This document shows positions 9,510-18,769 of a DNA stretch of 64,000 bases, piece after piece. Under the pieces are notes generated by a model. The model was not told where the DNA came from and made no database searches. It was given only the letters and a program-made list of their open reading frames with translations. The position numbers were made by a program, and so were the translations under genes. Each line of letters begins with the position of its first letter. Position 1 is the stretch's first letter. The stretch is from CAYVTV01 sp964526475 (GTDB taxonomy: Bacteria; Bacteroidota; Bacteroidia; Bacteroidales; GCA-2748055): NCBI GenBank assembly GCA_964526475.1, contig CAZGKF010000011.1:1-64000 (forward strand), written 5' to 3'.

Positions 9510-10205
9510 ATGAATATCCGGGAAAAATTTTCTGAGGGAAAAGTACTGCTGGTCGACAAAGAATATGAATGGACATCTTTTGATGTTGTAAATAAAATAC
9601 GTCTGATCCTTAGAAACCAACTGGGGATAAAAAAAATAAAAGTTGGCCATGCAGGAACTCTCGATCCGCTTGCAACAGGACTTATGATAGTTTGTACAGG
9701 AAAAGCTACAAAAACAATAGATAAATACCAGTCTTTAGATAAGGAATATATTTTCAGGATGAAACTCGGTGAAACCACCCCTTCATTTGATCTGGAAACA
9801 GAAGTGAGTTTTGTGAAGGATCCGGATTATGTCACTCTGGATATGATTAGCATTATTAAGAAGAATTTCACAGGAGAGATAATGCAGACCCCTCCGGTTT
9901 ATTCAGCAAAGTATATTTCAGGAACACGTGCATATGAATATGCCCGCGAAGGTAAAAAGATTGAAATGATACCTGTACCTGTTACTGTTAAAGAACTGGA
10001 AATAATAGAATTCAATAAGCCCTTTTTAAACTGCAGGATTATTTGCAGCAAAGGCACTTATATAAGATCCCTGGTGAAGGATATCGGGGATGAACTGGGG
10101 TGTGGCGCATACCTTCAGTCACTGAGAAGAATGGCTATTGGAGAGTATAATGTAAGGCAGGCACTTATAATAAGCGATATTGAACAAAAAATTAACGATA
10201 TTTGA
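9510..10205 (+). CDS. truB: tRNA pseudouridine(55) synthase TruB
   Basis: This 231-residue enzyme makes pseudouridine 55 in the T loop of tRNAs. The catalytic aspartate lies in HAGTLDPLATGLM (near residue 55). The substrate motif PPVYSAKYISGTRAYEYAREG and the later CSKGTYIRSLVKDIG are clear. It is the short form without a C-terminal PUA domain, normal for Bacteroidota. The start is 13 bases after the uppP stop, so it belongs to the same operon. Confidence 0.95.
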   Translation: MNIREKFSEGKVLLVDKEYEWTSFDVVNKIRLILRNQLGIKKIKVGHAGTLDPLATGLMIVCTGKATKTIDKYQSLDKEYIFRMKLGETTPSFDLETEVSFVKDPDYVTLDMISIIKKNFTGEIMQTPPVYSAKYISGTRAYEYAREGKKIEMIPVPVTVKELEIIEFNKPFLNCRIICSKGTYIRSLVKDIGDELGCGAYLQSLRRMAIGEYNVRQALIISDIEQKINDI

Positions 10206-10310
10206 AACTTTTCTGAAAATTTTACGTATAAGCCACCTTGCTTTTTATTTATATTTTCACATTGCGAATTGCGAACTCTGTTTCGGGAAATTAAGGAGGA
10301 GTTCAATACT

Positions 10311-10340
10311 ATGATAATAAGTCATATAGATGTTTCGTGA
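10311..10340 (+). other. Nine-codon ORF with strong Shine-Dalgarno, possible queA leader
   Basis: An AAGGAGGAG stretch at 10293-10301 precedes an ATG that opens a nine-codon frame ending in TGA, 24 bases before queA. Good Shine-Dalgarno sequences are uncommon in this window. It may be a leader peptide or chance. No conservation can be judged here. Confidence 0.2.
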
Positions 10341-10364
10341 TGACACTTAATCAATTATTTAATT

Positions 10365-11414
10365 ATGAAACTTTCACAATTCAGATTTATTTTACCAAAT
10401 GAGTTAATTGCTATGTATCCATCTGCTGGCCGTGATGAATCGCGTCTTATGGTTGTGGACCGTATGAGTGGGGAGGTTGAACACAAGGGATTTAAGGATA
10501 TTATCAATTATTTTAATAATAAGGATGTTATGGTGTTCAACAATACCAAGGTTTTTCCTGCCAGACTTTATGGGAATAAAGAAAAAACCGGTGCTGAGAT
10601 AGAAGTATTCCTGCTTAGGGAGTTGAATCGTGAACAGCGATTATGGGATGTTCTGGTTGATCCCGCGAGAAAAATCAGAATAGGGAATAAGCTCTATTTT
10701 GGGGAAAACGATATGCTTGTTGCTGAGGTTATTGATAATACAACTTCCAGAGGGCGCACCCTAAGGTTTCTTTATGACGGTGACTATGAGGATTTTAAGG
10801 AGACTCTCTATAATCTGGGTGAAACACCGCTCCCAAAATTTATTAAAAGAAAAGTTGAGCCAGAGGATAAGGACCGTTATCAGACTATTTTTGCTACTCA
10901 TGAAGGGGCTGTTGCCGCGCCTACTGCAGGACTGCATTTTAGCAGGGAATTAATGAAAAGACTGGAAATAAAGGGTATTGATTTCAGTTTTATTACCTTA
11001 CATGTAGGCTTAGGAAATTTCCGTACGGTTGATGTTGAAGATCTGACAAAACATAAAACTGATTCAGAAAGAATTATTATAAGCCCTGAGGCAGTTGAAG
11101 TAATTAACTCCGCAAAGACAAGAAAAAATCATGTGTGTGCTGTTGGAACTACGGTACTCAGAACCCTTGAAAGTTCTGTGTCAACTGATGGTTATCTAAA
11201 AGAATTCGATGGATGGACTAATAAGTTTATTTTCCCTCCCTATGAATTCAGTGTTCCCGATTCTATGGTATCTAATTTTCATCTTCCTCTGTCAACCTTA
11301 CTTATGACAGTATCTGCTTTTGCCGGCTTCGACCTGCTTATGAATGCATACAGGATAGCCATCAAAGAGAAGTACAGATTTGGGACCTATGGCGACGCCA
11401 TGTTGATCATTTAG
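10365..11414 (+). CDS. queA: S-adenosylmethionine:tRNA ribosyltransferase-isomerase
   Basis: This 349-residue enzyme transfers the ribosyl part of SAM to preQ1 in tRNA, making epoxyqueuosine at wobble position 34. The motifs are MVFNNTKVFPARLYG, AAPTAGLHFS and HVGLGNFRTV, in the usual order. Length is typical. It follows truB after 159 bases and precedes the GH3-type gene by 22 bases, an arrangement common in Bacteroidales. No preQ1 riboswitch was recognised upstream. Confidence 0.95.
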   Translation: MKLSQFRFILPNELIAMYPSAGRDESRLMVVDRMSGEVEHKGFKDIINYFNNKDVMVFNNTKVFPARLYGNKEKTGAEIEVFLLRELNREQRLWDVLVDPARKIRIGNKLYFGENDMLVAEVIDNTTSRGRTLRFLYDGDYEDFKETLYNLGETPLPKFIKRKVEPEDKDRYQTIFATHEGAVAAPTAGLHFSRELMKRLEIKGIDFSFITLHVGLGNFRTVDVEDLTKHKTDSERIIISPEAVEVINSAKTRKNHVCAVGTTVLRTLESSVSTDGYLKEFDGWTNKFIFPPYEFSVPDSMVSNFHLPLSTLLMTVSAFAGFDLLMNAYRIAIKEKYRFGTYGDAMLII

Positions 11415-11436
11415 ATGCTTTAACGACTGAATCCTC

Positions 11437-12948
11437 ATGCCTATTATCAATTCTATCATTAATTGGTTAAATATAAAGAGAATATATAATATAGATCTCT
11501 TCAAAAGATATCCTTATAATGTTCAGAAGGAAACATTCACCAGGTTGGTTTCAAGAGCAATGGATACAAATTGGGGTAAAAAGTATGCTTACTCAGAGGG
11601 GATGAGGTTAGAAGAGTTTCAGAGAAATGTACCTCTTCAGAACTATGATCAGGCGAAGCCATGGATTGAACGTCTTATGAATGGAGAACAGAACCTCTTG
11701 TGGCCTACTGAAATAAAATGGTTTGCTAAATCATCCGGTACAACTGCTGATAAAAGCAAGTTTATCCCTGTCAGTACCGAAGCTCTTGAAGAATGCCATT
11801 TCCGGGGAGGAAAAGATGTAATTGCAATCTATAACGAAAATTGCCCTGAAACGGGTATTCTTAAAGGTAAAAGCTTAACTCTCGGAGGAAGTCATCAAAT
11901 TAATAACATAAGTAACCAGTCTTTTTATGGTGATCTGTCTGCAATACTGATAGAAAATCTTCCCTTCTGGGGTACTTTCATTACTACACCTTCCAGCGAA
12001 ATAGCTTTGATGTCGGAATGGGAAGAAAAGCTGGAGAAAATAGCTTTACATACTATTGAGGAAAATGTTACCAGTATTGCAGGTGTCCCTTCCTGGATGA
12101 TGGTTTTGTTAAAATATATCCTTGATTTTACCGGTAAAAAAGACATTCTTGAAATATGGCCAAACCTTGAATTGTTTACTCATGGTGGTGTAAGTTTTAA
12201 TCCTTACCGAAAAAGCTTTCAGAAAATTATCCCATCCCCGGAGATGCATTATATGGAAGTTTATAATGCATCGGAAGGATTTTTCGGGATACAGGATGAT
12301 CCCGGCAAAGATGATATGCTGCTAATGCTCGATTACGGAGTTTTTTATGAATTTATTCCCCTGGAAAACATCAATGACCCAAATCCTCCGGTTTATACAG
12401 TGAAAGATGTAGAGATAAATCGTAATTATGCTCTGGTTATTTCAACTAATTCAGGATTGTGGAGGTATATTATCGGAGATACTGTTTATTTCACATCGCT
12501 TTTTCCCCATAAGATCAAAATTTCGGGCAGGACAAAACATTTTATGAACGCTTTTGGAGAAGAGATAATAATTGATAATGCAGAAAAAGCTCTGCTGATT
12601 GCATGTGAGAAAACTGGTTCGGTAATAAATGAATTCACGGCTGCACCCGTTTACATGAGTAATAGCGTTAAAGGAACTCATGAATGGCTGATAGAATTCA
12701 TTAAGGAGCCGGAGTTTCCTGAAAAGTTTAATGCATTATTCGATGAGGCTCTCAAAAATATTAATTCCGATTATGAGGCGAAAAGATATAAGGATATAAC
12801 ACTTGACCCTCCTATTGTTAGAAGCATTCCAAAAGGAACATTTTACAAGTGGTTTGAATCCAAAGGGAAACTGGGTGGACAAAATAAAATGCCAAGACTT
12901 TCAAACGAAAGGAGATATGTGGAAGAAATACTCAGGCTTATTCAGTGA
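11437..12948 (+). CDS. GH3 auxin-responsive promoter family protein (acyl-adenylating)
   Basis: This 503-residue protein of the ANL superfamily is related to plant GH3 acyl-acid-amido synthetases. The three nucleotide-binding motifs are visible: SSGTTADKSKFIP (motif 1), YNASEGFFGIQ (motif 2) and YALVISTNSGLWRYIIGD (motif 3). The family adenylates a carboxylic acid and joins it to an amino acid; bacterial substrates are largely unknown. In Bacteroidota it is widely conserved next to queA, as here. Confidence 0.88.
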   Translation: MPIINSIINWLNIKRIYNIDLFKRYPYNVQKETFTRLVSRAMDTNWGKKYAYSEGMRLEEFQRNVPLQNYDQAKPWIERLMNGEQNLLWPTEIKWFAKSSGTTADKSKFIPVSTEALEECHFRGGKDVIAIYNENCPETGILKGKSLTLGGSHQINNISNQSFYGDLSAILIENLPFWGTFITTPSSEIALMSEWEEKLEKIALHTIEENVTSIAGVPSWMMVLLKYILDFTGKKDILEIWPNLELFTHGGVSFNPYRKSFQKIIPSPEMHYMEVYNASEGFFGIQDDPGKDDMLLMLDYGVFYEFIPLENINDPNPPVYTVKDVEINRNYALVISTNSGLWRYIIGDTVYFTSLFPHKIKISGRTKHFMNAFGEEIIIDNAEKALLIACEKTGSVINEFTAAPVYMSNSVKGTHEWLIEFIKEPEFPEKFNALFDEALKNINSDYEAKRYKDITLDPPIVRSIPKGTFYKWFESKGKLGGQNKMPRLSNERRYVEEILRLIQ

Positions 12949-13052
12949 GTACGAGTTTTATCACAATATTTATATCTTTACTTAATTATTTCTTTAATAT
13001 AATTTAATTCATTTTTCCATAAAGAGAACATTCTAACTTCTAATAAATACGT

Positions 13053-13697
13053 ATGAATACCAATACAAAGAAGAAGAAAAACATGCATATAGCTGTTGCA
13101 GGTAATATTGGTTCAGGAAAGACAACACTGACCGGATTATTGGCAAAACATTACCGGTGGGAAGCCCAGTACGAAGATATCGACGACAATCCATATCTCA
13201 ATGATTTTTATGAAGATATGCAGCGATGGTCATTTAACCTGCAGATATATTTTCTTAATAGCCGGTTTAGTCAGATTGTGCGTATCCGACAGTCTGATAA
13301 AACTGTAATTCAGGACAGAACAATTTACGAGGATTCATATATTTTTGCTCCTAACCTTCATTCTATGGGGCTTATGGGAACCCGTGATTTTGAAAATTAT
13401 TTCGCTCTTTTTAATCTTATCAGTTCGCTTATTGAGCCTCCCGATCTCCTTATATACCTCAGAGCTTCTATTCCAACTTTAGTAAACCAGATTAACCGCA
13501 GGGGCAGGAAATTTGAAAACAATATCCGTCTGGACTATCTTAAGCGCTTGAATGAAAGATATGAAGCCTGGGTAGAAACCTATAATCTTGGAAGAATGCT
13601 TATCATTGATGCCGATAACTATAATTTCCCCGACCGGCCTGAAGACCTTAGTGCTGTTATTGACAAGATCAATGCAGAACTACACGGACTTTTTTAG
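13053..13697 (+). CDS. Deoxynucleoside kinase
   Basis: This 214-residue kinase of the deoxyadenosine/deoxyguanosine kinase family phosphorylates deoxynucleosides for salvage. It has a P-loop GNIGSGKTT at about residues 17-25, the substrate motif QDRTIYEDSYIFA, and an arginine-rich lid region (NRRGRKFE). Length is normal. An in-frame ATG at 13083 would give a start nearer the P-loop; I keep the longer form. It is monocistronic. Confidence 0.9.
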   Translation: MNTNTKKKKNMHIAVAGNIGSGKTTLTGLLAKHYRWEAQYEDIDDNPYLNDFYEDMQRWSFNLQIYFLNSRFSQIVRIRQSDKTVIQDRTIYEDSYIFAPNLHSMGLMGTRDFENYFALFNLISSLIEPPDLLIYLRASIPTLVNQINRRGRKFENNIRLDYLKRLNERYEAWVETYNLGRMLIIDADNYNFPDRPEDLSAVIDKINAELHGLF

Positions 13698-13898
13698 TCT
13701 GCTATTACCTTTGCTGCATATGGACGTCCCGGAAACGGACACATCCGAATGATTTCGGCCCCAGGATTGGAAATAAATTATTTAATTAGTTGGAAAGACC
13801 CCGGTTAAGGGTGAAATGTTTATAGAAATGGACATCTGAGCATGATATCCTACCCCGGCCAGAGTCGCATTTTATCAACCCTTACATTCTTTTATTCG

Positions 13899-13972
13899 CT
13901 CCTCAGGTAGGACTTGAACCTACGACCTACGGATTAACAGTCCGCCGCTCTAACCAACTGAGCTACTGAGGA
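13899..13972 (-). tRNA. tRNA-Asn (GTT)
   Basis: The reverse strand folds into a full cloverleaf of 74 bases. The acceptor stem TCCTCAG pairs with CTGAGGA, the D arm contains AGCTCAGTTGGTTAGAG, the anticodon loop CTGTTAA gives GTT, and the T loop is GTTCAAG. CCA is not encoded. The 200 bases between the kinase gene and this tRNA hold nothing I recognise. Confidence 0.95.
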
Positions 13973-14165
13973 ATTTTTTTCTTATCTGTCAAAACCGATA
14001 CCTGTCGGGAACCGGTTTTAAATTGCCTCGCAAAACTAATTGCTTTTAGTCAATTAAACAATATATTTGTTTAATTTTTTTACTTTGTTCGTGAAACTCA
14101 AATTTCAAAAACGAAGTGAATTAAAATTTGCAATATAACAGGGAAGGCTTCACTTTTTTAAAAAC

Positions 14166-15149
14166 ATGTGGATTATGAAAATTCTGGGAATAGGGAATGC
14201 CCTGGTTGATATTCTTACTCAACTAAATGATGATTCACTGCTGGAAATATTTGGCTTCCCTAAAGGCAGTATGACATTGGTCGACCAGGAAATGTCGAAT
14301 TTTATTCATGCAGAAACTGCAGGCTTACCTAAAAAGAAAGCTTCAGGGGGATCTGCCGCTAATACTATCCATGGACTGGCTCATATGGGGCTTACCTCTG
14401 CTTTTATTGGGAAAGTAGGCAATGATGATCTTGGAAAATTTTTCAGGAAAGATATGCAGGTTAACAGGATAAATTCCATTCTCTATAATTCAATTAATGA
14501 CACCGGGCGTGCAGTCGCTCTTGTTAGCCCTGATTCTGAAAGGACTTTCGCTACATACCTCGGAGCAGCTGTCGAATTATCAGCTGAAGATCTTACAACT
14601 GATATTTTTGAAGAATACGATCTTTTTTATATAGAAGGATATCTCGTTCAGAATAGGAGGTTGATAGAAAAAGCATTGAGATTGGCGAAATCATCAGGAC
14701 TTATCACTTGTCTTGATCTTGCAAGTTATAATGTTGTAAAGGATAATGCAGATTTTCTCGGGGAAATAATAGGGAAATATGTTGATATTCTGTTTGCTAA
14801 TGAAGAAGAAACAAAAGCTTTGACAGGACTCGGAACTATGGAAGCTATTAAAGTACTTTCAGAAATATGTGATATAACTGTTATAAAAGCCGGACCTGAA
14901 GGTTCTTTCCTTATGCATAAAAACGAAATGATAAAAATTGATGCTGTAAGTTCTGATCCAATAGATACAACAGGTGCAGGAGATCTTTATGCATCCGGGT
15001 TCATTTATGGACTTTCCCAAAACGCGCGACTGGAAACATGTGGTAAAATTGGCGCTATCCTTGCAGGAAAGGTAATAGAAGTTTTAGGTGCTAAAATGGA
15101 AGAATCTACATGGGAAGTTCTGAGAAGAGAAATTAAAAAAGTACTTTAA
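14166..15149 (+). CDS. PfkB-family kinase, adenosine kinase-like
   Basis: This 327-residue ribokinase-fold sugar or nucleoside kinase has signature 1 at KKASGGSAANTIHGLAHMG (about residue 58) and signature 2 with the catalytic aspartate at DTTGAGDLYASGF (about residue 265). The sequence style matches bacterial adenosine kinase-like proteins that are near-universal in Bacteroidales. The exact substrate is not certain from sequence. An alternative ATG lies at 14175. Confidence 0.9.
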   Translation: MWIMKILGIGNALVDILTQLNDDSLLEIFGFPKGSMTLVDQEMSNFIHAETAGLPKKKASGGSAANTIHGLAHMGLTSAFIGKVGNDDLGKFFRKDMQVNRINSILYNSINDTGRAVALVSPDSERTFATYLGAAVELSAEDLTTDIFEEYDLFYIEGYLVQNRRLIEKALRLAKSSGLITCLDLASYNVVKDNADFLGEIIGKYVDILFANEEETKALTGLGTMEAIKVLSEICDITVIKAGPEGSFLMHKNEMIKIDAVSSDPIDTTGAGDLYASGFIYGLSQNARLETCGKIGAILAGKVIEVLGAKMEESTWEVLRREIKKVL

Positions 15150-15288
15150 TAACCCAATATAATTTTGTAGATTTGAATACTGGTTTATCCGGAAAGTTTA
15201 AATCTTGTGCGGTTGCGAAATCCTGTTTCCCGTAGTTCTGCTGCGAAAACAAGGGTTCAGGGTTGTATCGGTGATGTGTCATAGCCAA

Positions 15289-15310
15289 TATGGCGAGTTC
15301 CTTCGCCATA
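15289..15310. repeat. Perfect 8-bp stem hairpin in an intergenic GC-rich patch
   Basis: TATGGCGA at 15289-15296 pairs exactly with TCGCCATA at 15303-15310 across six bases. A second G+C-rich patch follows to about 15340. The patch stands out from the AT-rich surroundings and resembles a REP-type intergenic element. It could also affect the leader of the receiver gene. Confidence 0.35.
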
Positions 15311-15386
15311 GGCTTCGGCCTCCGGCGAAAGGCATACCTTGAGGTTTATAACATTTATTATTAAGAAATAGCATGAAATTTATCGT

Positions 15387-15761
15387 ATGAGTAAACTCAT
15401 ATTTTTTGTCGATGATGATAAGGTAATCCTCAACCTTCTGGAATACACGCTTAATAACAGATATGGATATGAGGTGAAAACATTTTTATCAGGTGAAGAG
15501 TGTTTGGAGAATCTTGGCTTGAAACCTGATCTTATTGTATTGGATCATATTTTCAGATCAGATAATTCATCAAATCTGGATGGATTGGAAATCTTAAAAA
15601 AGATAAAACAGATTAACAGGAATTTACCGGTTATTATTCTTACAGGTTTGGAGGATGATACAATTGCATCTGAATATATGAAACAGGGAGCTACACAATA
15701 TATACCCAAGAACGATTATTTTGTTGACACTCTTATTCAATCCATAGATCAGCATATTTAA
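15387..15761 (+). CDS. Stand-alone response regulator receiver domain
   Basis: This 124-residue protein is a single CheY-like receiver. It has the acidic pair FVDDDK at residues 8-11, the phospho-acceptor Asp53 in LIVLDHIF, the switch threonine in VIILTG, and the conserved lysine in YIPKND. There is no output domain and no histidine kinase nearby, so its partner is unknown. It probably acts in a phosphorelay or by protein contact. Confidence 0.9.
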   Translation: MSKLIFFVDDDKVILNLLEYTLNNRYGYEVKTFLSGEECLENLGLKPDLIVLDHIFRSDNSSNLDGLEILKKIKQINRNLPVIILTGLEDDTIASEYMKQGATQYIPKNDYFVDTLIQSIDQHI

Positions 15762-15850
15762 TAAGATCACAATTTTCTGCCCCACTTGTATATTGTAGTT
15801 TGGATTTTTTCCATAAAATTTTTTCTCTTTTTTATTCAAATATAAATTTA

Positions 15851-15858
15851 TACTTTTG
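15851..15858 (+). promoter_or_regulatory. Candidate -7 element for the yceD-rpmF-plsX-fabH operon
   Basis: TACTTTTG followed by CAC is close to the ideal Bacteroidota -7 box and lies 19 bases before the yceD start. No clear -33 TTG was found at the right spacing. Confidence 0.5.
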
Positions 15859-15877
15859 CACGATTGAAAACTGAGGT

Positions 15878-16402
15878 ATGGTGAAGAAGGTACAGGATTA
15901 TTTAATTAACTTCAGCATATTGAATGAAGGCTTACATGCCTTTGATTTTGAGGCAGGGGATTCATTTTTTGAAGATTTTGGAAATCCTGATATAGCTGGA
16001 GGGAATATTAAAGTTCATATTAACTTTCATAAGAGTAATACCTGTCTGGAAATTGATTTTTATATTTCCGGGGCTCTTAAAATAGCATGTGACAGATGTC
16101 TTGAAGTATTTAGTGCAGAAGTTGATACAATTGAGAAGGTTTTTATAAGATTTGGCAACGAATATAATGAGTTGGAGGATAATGTACTTACAATACCCCA
16201 TGAAGAAACAAAAATTGATGTTTCACGGTTTATTTATGAGTACGCCATTCTTTGTCTTCCAATTAAAAAAGTTCATCCCGATGCTACAGATGGGAAACCT
16301 GGTTGTGTTGAGGACATGCTGAGGATATTAGACGAATATTCAGGTAAAAAGAAAAAACAACCTGATCCTGTTTGGGAAAGGTTAAAAGATATCGTTAATT
16401 AA
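15878..16402 (+). CDS. YceD/DUF177 family protein
   Basis: This 174-residue DUF177 protein lies directly upstream of rpmF, the usual partner of this family across bacteria and plastids, where it is linked to 23S rRNA processing or accumulation. A CDRC motif near residue 70 and a later GKPGC suggest a metal site, as in many Bacteroidota members. It is the first gene of the operon, with rpmF 11 bases downstream. Confidence 0.88.
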   Translation: MVKKVQDYLINFSILNEGLHAFDFEAGDSFFEDFGNPDIAGGNIKVHINFHKSNTCLEIDFYISGALKIACDRCLEVFSAEVDTIEKVFIRFGNEYNELEDNVLTIPHEETKIDVSRFIYEYAILCLPIKKVHPDATDGKPGCVEDMLRILDEYSGKKKKQPDPVWERLKDIVN

Positions 16403-16413
16403 AAATTATTAAT

Positions 16414-16608
16414 ATGCCACATCCGAAGAGAAAAATATCAAAACAGAGAAGGGATAAAAGAAGGACTCATGATAAACTCACAGCCCCGACTTTATCTGTT
16501 TGTCCAACAACCGGCACAGTTCATGAAAGGCATAAAGCATATTATGTTGACGGAAACCTTTATCACAAAGGGAAGCTTGTTATTGATAAAGAGTCGGCCA
16601 GACAATAA
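16414..16608 (+). CDS. rpmF: 50S ribosomal protein L32
   Basis: This 64-residue basic protein starts MPHPKRKISKQRRDKRR, the conserved L32 N-terminus, and has the central SVCPTTGTVHERHKAYY segment. Only one of the four zinc cysteines is kept, as in other Bacteroidota L32 proteins. It sits between yceD and plsX in the classic yceD-rpmF-plsX-fabH arrangement, which links ribosome and lipid synthesis. Confidence 0.96.
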   Translation: MPHPKRKISKQRRDKRRTHDKLTAPTLSVCPTTGTVHERHKAYYVDGNLYHKGKLVIDKESARQ

Positions 16609-16641
16609 TTTCATTTCCCCCTGAGTTAAAACCTTGTTTAA

Positions 16642-17595
16642 ATGAGAATTGGTGTTGATATTATGGGTGGTGACAATGCACCTGTTTCCACAGTTAAAGG
16701 TTCCTGTCTGGCTCACAATCAACTTTCAGATGATACTGAACTCGTTCTCTTCGGAGATAATGAATCTATTATCCGGGTTGCGGAGGATAATGGATTTGAT
16801 ATTGGTAGTATGGAGATTGTTCACTGCTCTGAGACTATAGGGATGAATGAACAACCATACAAAGCTTTTGGGAGTAAGGTCGATTCCAGTATAGTGAAGG
16901 GATTTCGCAGGCTGAAGTCAGGCGACATTGATGCATTCTGCAGTGCTGGCAGCACAGGTGCAGTTATGATTGGAGTTATCCAGGTTGTAAATTCCATACC
17001 TGGAATAATCAGACCTGCAGTTGCTGCTATATTACCGAATCTTGAAGGAGTGCCATCCATTTTGCTGGACGTTGGGTTAAATCCCGATAGCCGGCCTGAT
17101 GTACTTTATCAGTATGGTATTCTGGGGGCTGCATATGCTACTGCTATAAATAAAATAGCAAAACCCAGAGTAGGGTTGATTAATATTGGGAGTGAAGAAG
17201 AAAAAGGAAGTATGATTGCTAAATCTGCCTACAACCTTATGAAGGATTCGATTGATTTTTCATTCTTTGGAAATGTTGAGGGGATGGATCTTTTTTATAA
17301 CTCCGCAGCAGAGGTGCTGGTATGCGATGGTTTTGTTGGTAATGTTATTTTAAAGGAAGCAGAAGGTTTTTATCGCTTGATAAAAAAGCGCAATATTAAG
17401 GATGAATTTTTCGAAACATTTAATTTTGAAAATTTTGGAGGTACCCCGGTACTGGGTATTAATAAACCGGTTATTGTCGGTCATGGTATTTCAGGTGAGA
17501 AAGCTATTAAAAATATGATTATTCAGGCCGTGGAAGTAACAAAATCGAATTTGATTGATAACATTAAATCAGTCCTGGCTAATGGAAAAAATTAG
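16642..17595 (+). CDS. plsX: Phosphate acyltransferase PlsX
   Basis: This 317-residue enzyme converts acyl-ACP to acyl-phosphate for PlsY in phospholipid synthesis. It begins with the family's RIGVDIMGGDNAP, and has FCSAGSTGAVMIG, the LLDVGLNPDSRPDVL segment and CDGFVGNVILKEAEG. Length is normal. The last 14 bases overlap the start of fabH, pointing to translational coupling. Confidence 0.95.
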   Translation: MRIGVDIMGGDNAPVSTVKGSCLAHNQLSDDTELVLFGDNESIIRVAEDNGFDIGSMEIVHCSETIGMNEQPYKAFGSKVDSSIVKGFRRLKSGDIDAFCSAGSTGAVMIGVIQVVNSIPGIIRPAVAAILPNLEGVPSILLDVGLNPDSRPDVLYQYGILGAAYATAINKIAKPRVGLINIGSEEEKGSMIAKSAYNLMKDSIDFSFFGNVEGMDLFYNSAAEVLVCDGFVGNVILKEAEGFYRLIKKRNIKDEFFETFNFENFGGTPVLGINKPVIVGHGISGEKAIKNMIIQAVEVTKSNLIDNIKSVLANGKN

Positions 17596-18571
17596 AACAG
17601 CAATCACGGGTATACAGGGGTGGGTTCCGGAATACATTCTTACGAACGATGAGTTAAGCAGAATGGTGGACACTTCTGATGAATGGATAATGCAGCGTAT
17701 TGGCATAAAAGAAAGAAGAATTCTAAAAGGTAAGAATAAAGCTACTTCAGATATGGGAGCCGAGGCTGTAAAAGCGTTGCTCCGAAAAACAAATACTGCT
17801 CCGGGAGAGATAGATTTATTGATTTGTGCTACTGTAACCCCTGATATGTCATTTCCGTCCACTTCCAACCTTATAAGCTATAAGGCCGGTCTGAACAATG
17901 CATGGGGTTATGATATTTCTGCAGCATGCTCCGGTTTCATCTTTGCCCTCGAAACAGGAAACCGTTTTATTCAATCCGGGGAATATAAAAAAGTTATCAT
18001 CGTTGGCTCTGATAAAATGTCTTCAATAACAGATTATACCGACCGCACCACTTGTCCCCTCTTTGGTGATGCTGCCGCTGCAGTGCTCCTTGAACCCTCA
18101 GAGGACGAAAATGGCATTATCGATCATATTTATGGTGTTGATGGTTCCGGCTACAAACATTTACATCTTAAAGCAGGAGGGTCGCTGAATCCAGCATCTC
18201 ATGATACTGTTGACAGAAAAGAACATTATCTCTACCAGGAAGGTCAAACAGTTTTTAAAGTTGCCGTTTCAAAAATGGCTGATATTTCTGTTGAAATAAT
18301 GAAAAGAAACAGTCTTGGGACTGATGATATATCCTGGTTTGTACCTCACCAGGCCAATATGAGGATAATTGAAGCTACTGCCAACAGGATGAATCTTCCT
18401 AAAGAAAAGGTAATGATCAACATTCAAAAATATGGAAACACTACCGCAGCAACTATTCCTCTTTGTCTTTGGGAATGGGAAGACCAGCTTAAAAAAGGAG
18501 ATAACATTATTTTATCTGCTTTCGGTGGTGGATTTACATGGGGATCAGTCTATCTGAAATGGGCGTATTGA
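17582..18571 (+). CDS. fabH: 3-oxoacyl-ACP synthase III (FabH)
   Basis: This protein of about 329 residues condenses acetyl-CoA or branched acyl-CoA with malonyl-ACP to start fatty acid synthesis. The catalytic triad is visible: Cys in ISAACSGFIFAL, His in VPHQANMRII, Asn in KYGNTTAATIP. I chose ATG 17582 (MEKIRTAITG) because a longer TTG-started form adds nine non-conserved residues. It overlaps plsX by 14 bases. Confidence 0.94.
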   Translation: MEKIRTAITGIQGWVPEYILTNDELSRMVDTSDEWIMQRIGIKERRILKGKNKATSDMGAEAVKALLRKTNTAPGEIDLLICATVTPDMSFPSTSNLISYKAGLNNAWGYDISAACSGFIFALETGNRFIQSGEYKKVIIVGSDKMSSITDYTDRTTCPLFGDAAAAVLLEPSEDENGIIDHIYGVDGSGYKHLHLKAGGSLNPASHDTVDRKEHYLYQEGQTVFKVAVSKMADISVEIMKRNSLGTDDISWFVPHQANMRIIEATANRMNLPKEKVMINIQKYGNTTAATIPLCLWEWEDQLKKGDNIILSAFGGGFTWGSVYLKWAY

Positions 18572-18747
18572 AATAATTTATTCAGCTGATTTACAGTCGA
18601 AATACCACTTTCATTAATATCTAACCTTCCCGTTGATATACAGGTATTTACAACAGCTCCTTTTGATTTAAAACAAAGAGGGGAATTATCACTATAAATA
18701 AGATCAACAGTTGTTTCACCTGTTCCGTAAATCCTGCAGTTTATCAT
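18550..18747 (-). pseudogene. N-terminal remnant of a PfkB-family sugar kinase
   Basis: A 65-codon frame whose residues 7-55 look like the start of a fructokinase-type PfkB protein: GTGETTVDLIYSDNSP, then a worn copy of the glycine-rich substrate motif (KSKGAVVNT), then STGRLDINESGIS. The rest of the gene (about 240 residues) is missing and the frame runs into the 3' end of fabH. It lies 22 bases after the Dabb gene on the same strand. I infer a truncated, decaying kinase gene. Confidence 0.55.
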
Positions 18748-18769
18748 TTATTAAGTATTCACCTTTTTA

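Noticed and set aside
10206..10364. preQ1 riboswitch ahead of queA
   Set aside because: I could not find the compact C-rich aptamer pattern or a fitting pseudoknot in this AT-rich leader.
13800..13972. Plus-strand open frame running through the tRNA-Asn region
   Set aside because: It is the common false frame formed by a tRNA gene read on the opposite strand.
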